From contig JALSKP010000724.1 of the NCBI GenBank assembly GCA_026988815.1, positions 1-39,604 of the forward strand: a DNA stretch of 39,604 bases, in the 5' to 3' direction. Made by a program: the position numbers and the translations under genes. The DNA is from Myxococcales bacterium. Its GTDB lineage: Bacteria; Myxococcota_A; Bradymonadia; Bradymonadales; Bradymonadaceae. Under the pieces are notes generated by a model. That model was not told where the DNA came from. It did not search any database and saw only the letters and a list, made by a program, of their open reading frames with translations. Shown piece by piece: positions 32,123-39,604 of this stretch (its first letter is position 1; each line of letters starts with the position of its first letter).

Positions 32123-32129
32123 TTTTCGC

Positions 32130-33011
32130 TCAAATAACTTTGATAATGTCTTCAACTTCTCGATCAATTTCGTCTAAAGGCCGTCCGCCTTTCTCTCCGA
32201 TCAAATTTCTATAATAACTTGATTCGGCAAAGAGTTTTAAGGCTTGGATCCGTTTGGGAAGGTAGGGATGGGTTTTGGTCAGTTCGGTCAGGCGACCCCA
32301 CCCCTCTTTGATGTCTTCAAGTTGAGACACGAATTCATCGACGTCCATTTTCGGGTACATTTTTTGACTTCCCAGTCCCATTCTCATGATCGATTCTAAG
32401 GCCACCTTTTCATCGCGACAGCAGATCAATCCCGCACGATCGCAGGTAATTTCACTACGGCGACTCCACGCGTTTAGCGCCAGTCCTGCGGGCATACTCG
32501 CCCACTTTACGACAATACCTAATCCATTGGCCAATTGCTTGGCCGCACTATGGTAGACGACGTGATTATTTTGAATGTGCCCACTTTCATGCCCCAGTAC
32601 GAAGAGCACTTGTTCATGGGTAAACGAATCGACAAGCGCTGAATTGACAACGATAAAGGATTCGGTGTTCGTTCCGTAGGTTCCAGCATTAATCGTTGGA
32701 TTATGGGTGACGTAAACGGTTGGAACAACGATTTTTAGAATTTTTGCACAATGTAAAATTTGATCGTGAAATGCTGGAAATTGGCGCGAGTTTACGCGCA
32801 CCGCAGTTCCTAAAAGATCGGAACGTTGGAAGGTTTTCCAAAATCTCACCGATGCTTCTACGACCATGCGAACAGGGGCTAAGCGTTCTAATTTTCGGAG
32901 AACGCGTAAGTCGCCGGAGAAGGCATAATCACCAAAATTGCCGCGCTCTTCGGCAGTTCCACTTGGGCTTTTCTGTTGGTCAATATAGTGTTGAAAATCG
33001 AATGTCGTCAT
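32130..33011 (-). CDS. M48-family zinc metallopeptidase
   Basis: FTHEQVLFVLGHESGHIQNNH (HExxH), ITCDRAGLICC downstream glutamate-region equivalent; start at MTTFDFQHYIDQQ. Confidence 0.88.
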   Translation of the reverse strand: MTTFDFQHYIDQQKSPSGTAEERGNFGDYAFSGDLRVLRKLERLAPVRMVVEASVRFWKTFQRSDLLGTAVRVNSRQFPAFHDQILHCAKILKIVVPTVYVTHNPTINAGTYGTNTESFIVVNSALVDSFTHEQVLFVLGHESGHIQNNHVVYHSAAKQLANGLGIVVKWASMPAGLALNAWSRRSEITCDRAGLICCRDEKVALESIMRMGLGSQKMYPKMDVDEFVSQLEDIKEGWGRLTELTKTHPYLPKRIQALKLFAESSYYRNLIGEKGGRPLDEIDREVEDIIKVI

Positions 33012-33019
33012 TGGAAATC

Positions 33020-33409
33020 CTATTTCGTGATTACGAATCGTTTTTTGGTTACGCGTTTCTTTGCATCCATTGCCTGAACGGAAATACGAAAATCGCCTTT
33101 GCAAATCATGGGCGGATCCCAGGATGTGGGTGGCTTCCATTCAAAAATATCATCCACCTCCGCACCGTCCCCAAGGGTCATGGACACACCGTTAACGGAG
33201 GCAATGAAACTATCAACGACAAGATCGCGATCTGGATCGCTGATATTGACCGTGATTTTATCAACGAGAGGGAAGTCGAAATTGCTATCCTCTTTGCAAG
33301 ATACTCGGGCATCTTCAACGGCCGGTGGAATCGGTGGAGGAACTTCTTCCTCTTCACATGAAAGGCTTAGAAAGAGGAAAGGAATCGTCACTAAAAGGGT
33401 CCAACGCAT
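33020..33409 (-). CDS. Small lipoprotein
   Basis: MRWTLLVTIPFLFLSLSCEEEEVPPP lipobox; followed by M48 gene after 8 nt. Confidence 0.7.
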   Translation of the reverse strand: MRWTLLVTIPFLFLSLSCEEEEVPPPIPPAVEDARVSCKEDSNFDFPLVDKITVNISDPDRDLVVDSFIASVNGVSMTLGDGAEVDDIFEWKPPTSWDPPMICKGDFRISVQAMDAKKRVTKKRFVITK

Positions 33410-33753
33410 GATATCTCCGAAAGACTTTCGTTGTAAAAAGATAACTTCGGCTACCTTAAGAAAATTCCTTTAAAACGTCGAGCACGATTATTTAAAAGGT
33501 ATCGTCTTGTGAGTGTTCGAATTTGAAATCTAAATTGGAATGGTTTTCTTTGTAAGATCAAAGTTTGAAAATCGAAATATATTGGTGACGAGGCCAACAA
33601 CCCTTCGGAACGGATTTGAGCATGTTGTGTGACGATGAAATCGTACATGCGAAGGAGCCCTAATCGACCAAGAAAAACACGTGGATACAAAATCGAAAAT
33701 CCGTTAATGTTTGGCAACAATTTATTTGTTGTACTTGTTTGAATTCAGGAGTC

Positions 33754-33795
33754 ATGAACAACAAAGACACGAATGTCGTTAATAATGAGGAGTAG
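33754..33795 (+). CDS. Candidate 13-codon leader ORF (MNNKDTNVVNNEE)
   Basis: ATG after AGGAG (short spacing); stop TAG ends 2 nt before the ATG of 33798; its GAGGAG codons form the Shine-Dalgarno of the downstream gene. Confidence 0.3.
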   Translation: MNNKDTNVVNNEE

Positions 33796-33797
33796 AC

Positions 33798-34964
33798 ATG
33801 TTTAAATATGTGACACCAAATCTCGATCGAATTCTATCAAGTTTAGTGTTCACTCTTTCCATTTTTGGATGTGATTCGGAAAAGTCCTCTTCGCCCGTCG
33901 TTGAAATTGACCAGTCGTCGTTCGAAGATATGAAAATGCGCGCCCAGGACGTGAGCAAGGATCTCGTTGAACCAGAACCGTGTGAAAGCGATTGTCCCTG
34001 GCCGAAATTTTCCGGCTCTGAAATCGTGTTTACGAATATCTTTGATTTTGAGGGCACTTCCGTGACATCGATTGCAGCTGATCCGAGTGTTATCCATACC
34101 GGTTTTCGATATGAGATGTTTTTTACCTGTATAAATTATGGACTGGGGGATCCTCCACCGACTCAGCTTTGTAGCGCATTCTCTTCCGATGGACGAAATT
34201 GGACCCAAACTCCCGGTCCATTTGGTGGAGGTATTCTCTCTGGTGAACAAGGCTCCGGAGCTTTTGCTCTGGAGGGCGTCGATACTGTCTATTTAGGGGT
34301 GGATGGATACGCACTTTTCTATTCCACTTACCCCGAGAGTGCGAATGCCGACCCGGTTTCCGGATATCCAGCGACGCTGAGATTAGCAACTGGAACCTCG
34401 GTGAATGGTCCGTTTGTGCCTCTGTCCGAGTCGCCATTACGTAAAACCCCAAGTGGACCAGATCATGACGCAATCTATAGTCCAAGTAGCATCCAAACTT
34501 CAGAGGGGTGGCAGATGGTTTATGCCGGACATTGTTTTCCGCGACAAGGTGTGGATTGCCCACTGACAGCAGGAGGGGTCTCACTACTTTTTGCGAAAAG
34601 CCCTAACCTTTTTGGACCGTGGGTGAAAATTGATCCGCCTGTGTTTGGAGAGAATCGACCTGAATGGGCTGGAATAATGGTAGCTGAACCATCGTTAGTT
34701 AAAGACCAAGATTTTTATTATATGTTCATCACTGGGTTTATTGCCGGTCCAGACGGAGAAAAGCCAAACGCTATAGGAATGGTTCGAAGTCGAACGCTTG
34801 ATGGTCCTTGGGAATGGAATCCAGTTCCCATTATCGAAAAAAAAGAAACGGAAATTGGTGTTGTGGCTCCAAGTGTTGTGGTCCGCGATGGAAAGTTTCA
34901 ACTTTGGTATACTTCCATTGATAGCGAGGGAATCTATAGGATCGCCTATTCTGAATCGAACTGA
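33798..34964 (+). CDS. Lipoprotein with GH43/five-bladed beta-propeller-like domain
   Basis: Lipobox-like FTLSIFGC; repeated blades with ADPSVIHTGFRYEMFFTC, DQDFYYMFITGFIAG, GPWVKIDPPVF, VAPSVVVRDGKFQLWYTS. Confidence 0.6.
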   Translation: MFKYVTPNLDRILSSLVFTLSIFGCDSEKSSSPVVEIDQSSFEDMKMRAQDVSKDLVEPEPCESDCPWPKFSGSEIVFTNIFDFEGTSVTSIAADPSVIHTGFRYEMFFTCINYGLGDPPPTQLCSAFSSDGRNWTQTPGPFGGGILSGEQGSGAFALEGVDTVYLGVDGYALFYSTYPESANADPVSGYPATLRLATGTSVNGPFVPLSESPLRKTPSGPDHDAIYSPSSIQTSEGWQMVYAGHCFPRQGVDCPLTAGGVSLLFAKSPNLFGPWVKIDPPVFGENRPEWAGIMVAEPSLVKDQDFYYMFITGFIAGPDGEKPNAIGMVRSRTLDGPWEWNPVPIIEKKETEIGVVAPSVVVRDGKFQLWYTSIDSEGIYRIAYSESN

Positions 34965-35192
34965 CCAACGAATTTTCTAGCCGGTTCAATACAATTGGAG
35001 GTTTTAAGATTCCTTACGAAGAGTGGTTTCCTTAGACTCACATCGAGCGGAAATGGGACCGATCACGTGAATCAGAAGTAGGATCTTTAAAACAAATTAC
35101 AAACACCTAACAAACATGGTTCCACGGGAATTCTTTTGAGGCGTTCTCGAGACCAAGCAAGGAATCTATCAAAGACAATGCCGAGACTCTAG

Positions 35193-37202
35193 TTATTCAA
35201 CCTCGAAGCTAAGCGTCCAAGAGACAAGTTTTCCAACGTCTACAGCCGCGCTATCAACGATGTGAAGGGTATATTCTCCAGAAAGCACCTCGCCTTTTAA
35301 TGCATCAAGTGCTTTGGAATCAATAATCACGTTCGCTTGAGCATCGGCGCCTTTATAGACCTCGATGGTCTTCGCGCCTTTTGAAAGCGTGATGCTAAGG
35401 TCGCCGCGGTAGGTGTGCTCGACGTTGAGATTAATGAGTGCTTTTGCGATCTTACCGGGCTCATCAATCACGATGTTATCAAACGCGCCTGAAGCGTCGT
35501 TATCAGGAATGGCCATATTGGGAGTTGATGTTTTCGTGACCGATTTTTGATTGTCATTTCCAGACGAAAGTTTCGAGCCGACCAAGGCAAAACTGCTTTT
35601 CGCGTAACCATCGATCATGATGTGAATCACACCAGCGCCGGCGAGTTCTACACGGCAGGTTTCATTTGAGCCTGATTTATAAGGACGACAATCGTAGTTC
35701 GCTTTCGTTGGTTCTGAACCCACTTTGACGTAAAGGTCGGCGTCACCGGTACCGCTTAAGACGAATTCGTAAACGCCAGCTGCGAGCACTGGAGTCTGGA
35801 AACGAAGATTTGCGCCACGTGCAAGATCGCCGCTTTCTTGCAAGCCTTTCCAATCTTTGTCTGCGTTATCTCCGCCACCAGGAACGAAGGTATTGTCTTC
35901 TTCGCCGGAAACGAGAACGACTTGTGCCGAATCAACGCCGCGAAACATTTGCTCGAAGGTTTGAGGGTCGTCATATTTCATAAGACCGCGAATCAAAGAA
36001 ATGGTGTCGCGTTCCATCGAACGGAAGAAGGCAGGCATCGCGTTGGTGATGATGTCCACATATTTTGTTCCTTTAGCATCGTCCGGATTTACACGGGCAT
36101 GGGCGTCATTTAATGCTGAATCAACGTAGGCATAAGTATCACAACCGTTCATGAAAACGATGGAATATTGACCTTGAATCCAATCGCCTTTGTTGGCAAG
36201 AGTACGAATATTTGCCCCCAAACCAGCGTGCCCGCCGTAGGCGATAAGATCGGCAGTTCTTGATAACTCTTCATAACGATCGTTGAAATCTCTTCCCGCG
36301 GTTCGAACATTATCGACCAGAAGGGTTGTGATTTTCATCGTTTTTCCGTTCCCAAGTGAGACTTCGAAATTGACTTCAGGATGTTCAACACCAGGGTTTT
36401 TTGTCCTGGGCTCAATCGTTGGACTCATTCCTCTCAATTCACGTTTCATCTTCTTAACGAATTGATTGTATGCAGATATACCAGCATCGGAACGGGTAGT
36501 AGCGCCGTCCTCGTATTTTCCAAAAATGGCAACGATGTTGAGAACATCATCTTCATAAATTTTGTGGTATTCAGGATATTTCCCTGTGGTGTTGATTTCA
36601 CTCACACTCACATTCGCCGTCGCAGTATAGACGTCTTCGTCGGCGAGCTCGCAGTTACGAGCTGTAGCGCGATAGTAATACCACATCGACGAGGTATCAA
36701 CGTCATGGGCGGAACGGTCGATGCAATCATGGTTGTATTTTTCAGTGAAGGCGTCTTGGGCGCTTCTTGCCATGTCGATCGGGATTTTAAATTCGTAGGT
36801 ACTTGGAACGTTGCTTTTCTTTCCCCATGCAACAGGCAAAACCACATCGTAGTTGATCCGTGTACGGCCGTTTTCCTGTGCCGTTTCAACGTTGGATAAA
36901 ATAATCTTATCCAGACGACCGATTGAATTATGCTCGTTGAGGTGACCAATCGTGAAAAGAAGTTGGTCTTCGATTTGGCCGTTGACGTTAAAGCGGGAGT
37001 CGCTGAGAAGCGTTCCGCTAAATGCCATATTTAGGAAAATGGCCTGCACGCTAGAATCGGCTTTTCCATCACTTTTGACGAAATCGCTTTCGCTAATATC
37101 CAATTTTTCTACGGGCGCCGAGATCTCTTCAGAACATGAAAAGGTAAGGCTGGAAACAAGAGCTGCGGCAAATAAAGATTTAATTTTCAAAATGATCTCC
37201 AT
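35193..37202 (-). CDS. Lipoprotein with putative caspase-like region, PPC-like domain and C-terminal P (proprotein convertase) domain
   Basis: Lipobox ALVSSLTFSC; TADLIAYGGHAG and QYSIVFMNGCDTY; PPC-like VYEFVLSGTGDADLYVKVGSEPTKANYDCRPYKSGSNETC; P domain ALINLNVEHTYRGDLSITLSKGAKTIEVYKG...LSGEYTLHIVDSAAVDVGKLVSWTLSFE. Confidence 0.8.
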   Translation of the reverse strand: MEIILKIKSLFAAALVSSLTFSCSEEISAPVEKLDISESDFVKSDGKADSSVQAIFLNMAFSGTLLSDSRFNVNGQIEDQLLFTIGHLNEHNSIGRLDKIILSNVETAQENGRTRINYDVVLPVAWGKKSNVPSTYEFKIPIDMARSAQDAFTEKYNHDCIDRSAHDVDTSSMWYYYRATARNCELADEDVYTATANVSVSEINTTGKYPEYHKIYEDDVLNIVAIFGKYEDGATTRSDAGISAYNQFVKKMKRELRGMSPTIEPRTKNPGVEHPEVNFEVSLGNGKTMKITTLLVDNVRTAGRDFNDRYEELSRTADLIAYGGHAGLGANIRTLANKGDWIQGQYSIVFMNGCDTYAYVDSALNDAHARVNPDDAKGTKYVDIITNAMPAFFRSMERDTISLIRGLMKYDDPQTFEQMFRGVDSAQVVLVSGEEDNTFVPGGGDNADKDWKGLQESGDLARGANLRFQTPVLAAGVYEFVLSGTGDADLYVKVGSEPTKANYDCRPYKSGSNETCRVELAGAGVIHIMIDGYAKSSFALVGSKLSSGNDNQKSVTKTSTPNMAIPDNDASGAFDNIVIDEPGKIAKALINLNVEHTYRGDLSITLSKGAKTIEVYKGADAQANVIIDSKALDALKGEVLSGEYTLHIVDSAAVDVGKLVSWTLSFEVE

Positions 37203-37293
37203 CAATGTGGTGTAACGAATAATCAACAAAGCAACTTTTAGGCCAAAAAACCTGCTTTAAATCCTCACGCAAATTCGCGCGATTTAAATCTTA

Positions 37294-37320
37294 TTGACGA
37301 ATTATTGTACAAATTGTCAA
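37294..37320. promoter_or_regulatory. Dyad-symmetric operator-like site upstream of the P-domain lipoprotein gene
   Basis: ttgacgaattattgtacaaattgtcaa: 9 of 13 base pairs symmetric; contains TTGACA on the minus strand. Confidence 0.35.
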
Positions 37321-37389
37321 GTCCACTTGCCACCAAGTGGGTCTCTCTTTGCACGTTTTGGATCCAAAACAGCGCGTAAGAGAATGGAA

Positions 37390-38616
37390 CTAGTTCTTGT
37401 TAACGTTGAGAACCAACTGGCGTTTTCCACCGACCATTCCCGGCGCTTCTGGTAGATCGATATGAAGGGTTCCAACGTCGGGGTGCTCCTTAATGATCTC
37501 TGGTAATTGCTTTACGATTTGGCGAAGAAGGTCTTCATATCCTTCGGGGGCACGTTGTGCTTCCCCGAAAAGATCGTCCAAAAGCGCACGAATATCGATA
37601 GGCTTGTTGGGATTGATTGGAATATTTTGAACAGGATTAAGGAAGCCGTAAACGTAGCCAGGCAAACGCGCGCTACCTTCGGTGTCTTTGCGCAACTCCA
37701 AGGCTCGGTCTTCTTTTCCCATGATGTCATAGGCTGAGGCTCTGAGCGACCAGAGGTCGGGAAGATCTCGCGCATTCTCGACTTTCGATTCCGCTTGCTT
37801 AAGTAAGGCGATCGCCTTCCCACCATCAACGCCGTGCGCAATCACCGAGGCCGCTGCTTGAAGGTAACCCCAAGGCTCGTCAGGAATCAGCGCGATCGCC
37901 GTCTCTGCATCTTCGAGAGCCGCCTCGCTGGCTTTTGAAAGCAAAGAAAGTTGGCTCCTCAAGATTGCGCCGGGCGCTACAAATTCAGGCGTTTCGCCTT
38001 TTTCAACCAACCAACCTAAGGCTTCCATCGCCGGATTGGTGCGTTGGTGCAAAGCATGGATCCTCGCCAAATTTAATCGAGACTCTTCGTCTTCAGGGTC
38101 CATTTGAACAGCGTGGTGAAGATCGCCCTCAGCGATTTCAATATTGCCCAAACGTACGTGAATTGAGCCTCTAATCGCGAAAGGTTGACCGTCTTGATCG
38201 TCGGCCTCAATAATACGATCCAAATCCAACATTGCCGCGTTGTAAAATCCCATATGCTCATGAACGATCGCGCGACCAGTAAGCGCATTTATCAAGTCAA
38301 CATCTTTTCCAATCGCCGCATTAAAATACTGGCGAGCACTTTCTGGATCGTCGTTGTAGAAAGCCGCGTAACCGCGACAACTGTAGGTTCGCGCTTCCCA
38401 TTCTGGATCGTCGATATTGACGAGTGCTTTTTCGCATAGCTCCAAACTCTTCGCATACTCCTCTTCTTCAAGCGCGATTTCGGCTTTCAAAACGGCCAAC
38501 TCAAATGCGTTGGGGTGATCTTCAAAGGCATTTTTTAAGGCACTTGTTGCAGAATCTACATCACCATCAAAAAGGGCGTCTTCGATGGTTTCAACATATG
38601 AGGAGAGTTCGGTCAT
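37390..38616 (-). CDS. Tetratricopeptide-repeat protein
   Basis: Repeated TPR-like units: AFELAVLKAEIALEEEEYAKSLELCEKALVNIDD, AYAAFYNDDPESARQYFNAAIGKD, RGSIHVRLGNIEIAEGDLHHAVQMDPED. Confidence 0.88.
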   Translation of the reverse strand: MTELSSYVETIEDALFDGDVDSATSALKNAFEDHPNAFELAVLKAEIALEEEEYAKSLELCEKALVNIDDPEWEARTYSCRGYAAFYNDDPESARQYFNAAIGKDVDLINALTGRAIVHEHMGFYNAAMLDLDRIIEADDQDGQPFAIRGSIHVRLGNIEIAEGDLHHAVQMDPEDEESRLNLARIHALHQRTNPAMEALGWLVEKGETPEFVAPGAILRSQLSLLSKASEAALEDAETAIALIPDEPWGYLQAAASVIAHGVDGGKAIALLKQAESKVENARDLPDLWSLRASAYDIMGKEDRALELRKDTEGSARLPGYVYGFLNPVQNIPINPNKPIDIRALLDDLFGEAQRAPEGYEDLLRQIVKQLPEIIKEHPDVGTLHIDLPEAPGMVGGKRQLVLNVNKN

Positions 38617-38785
38617 TCTATTTCCTTTGTCTTTGGCTCGGCTTTCTTACACCTATTCTTTGTCCAGGGATAGACTTTTGAGTAAGAGGGCGACCAAATA
38701 ATTTGACAACCATTCTCGCCGAGGTCGAAAAAGAAAGGGCTGACTCATTCGAATCAGCGTTTGTAACGTAAAAACAGGGGAATAA

Positions 38786-39604
38786 TGAAAAGGTATAAAA
38801 TCGAAAACTGGACCTATGAAGATATCTGTGAATGCAAACCACCGGAGGGCGAAGGTTTTGAACTTCGCTTTCCTGTCAAGGTTTTGGAGAGCCTTCGAAA
38901 ATTAACGTTTTTTAGAGAAGAGGGGCAACATTCTCAAAGTCGATTCGCATTATTAAAACGCGTAGGTATTGATGAAACTATTTTCCAAAGTGCGCATTTT
39001 TCAGCCTTTGGGTTTCCGCATATTTTAGAACATTCAACGCTTGATTTTTCGGATCCAAAGACGTGGCAACAATTTACGAAGACTTCAGGCAAGGGATGTG
39101 AAAAATGGGTTTTAAAAACGCTCAAAAACGCGCATTTGGACTGTTTTGAGGTGGAATCAAATCCCGATGGTGGACTCAGCACTTGTAGCTTACTCACTGG
39201 AAAACGTAGAGATCTTCATCTAAGTTTTTTCGAACTTCCACTTCGCAAAGGAGATTATTTTCTAGGAAGATTGTTCGAGACCCCGAAAGGAAATTTCGTA
39301 ACTTTTCCATTCGTTCTCACAAAAGAAGATGCCCTAGAATGTGTAACAACCTTGCAAAATATTTATGTGAGATCAAAGAAGGTTTCTTGGAAAAGCTTCA
39401 TGAAAAATGAGGGTGCGATTTCCTGCTTGTCTTTCCTCGTGGGTTTATTGAACACGTCCTTGTCCGCGGACATGGCATTATCAGGGCTTGGCCCCCATGC
39501 CTTGGTTTCTCTACAAAATGCATTTTCGGCTTTATCTGGGAACGTGGAATGCGAAAAATGCCTGTATGAAGGATTTACAAAAGAAGGGTGGATGTATTCC
39601 TTTG
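38786..39604 (+). CDS. Hypothetical protein, 3' end outside window (not in supplied ORF track)
   Basis: ATG 38786 opens 273 codons without stop to the window edge: MKRYKIENWTYEDICECKPPEGEGFELRFPVKVLESLRKLTFFREEGQHSQSRFALLKRVGIDETIFQSAHFSAFGFPHILEHSTLDF... Confidence 0.8.

Noticed and set aside
32720-33361. Plus-strand 213-aa ORF
   Set aside because: Antisense to M48 peptidase and lipoprotein genes; no motif.
33451-33720. Minus-strand 89-aa ORF
   Set aside because: AT-rich intergenic sequence, no RBS or recognisable motif; considered a transposase remnant but no evidence.
36381-36899. Plus-strand 172-aa ORF
   Set aside because: Antisense to the P-domain lipoprotein gene.

Overview
Bacterial chromosomal window, very compact, with features I associate with Myxococcota/Bradymonadota-like deltaproteobacteria (many lipoproteins, a vWA lipoprotein, a Ser/Thr kinase, HEAT/TPR proteins); taxonomy is inference. 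About 33 protein-coding genes are supportable. They include the C-terminus of an acyl-CoA dehydrogenase, a truncated globin, a KamB-like P-loop protein, an MJ0042 zinc-ribbon protein, PhaR, a vWA-like lipoprotein, alpha/beta hydrolases, MsrA, oligopeptidase B, a MazG-like protein coupled to a helicase-associated-domain protein, an NCS1 permease, GyrB coupled to a membrane protein and a Ser/Thr kinase, a KAP NTPase, a GMC oxidoreductase with a Tat-type small subunit, a bacterial dynamin with an M48 peptidase, a GH43-like lipoprotein, a caspase-fold-like/PPC/P-domain lipoprotein and a TPR protein. A final plus-strand gene runs off the window end and is missing from the ORF track. No rRNA, tRNA, CRISPR array or complete transposon was seen. 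Most interesting leads: (i) the putative clan-CD-like peptidase with a P-domain and its palindrome-rich upstream region; (ii) the overlapping three-gene cassette small protein / XPB-type helicase-associated domain / MazG-like; (iii) the lipoprotein-M48-dynamin operon; (iv) gyrB translationally coupled to a membrane protein and a kinase with a very basic C-terminal tail; (v) the KamB-like P-loop/unknown/globin operon; (vi) several hairpin repeat elements and two probable decayed or frameshifted genes. All family calls come from motif reading without database searches.
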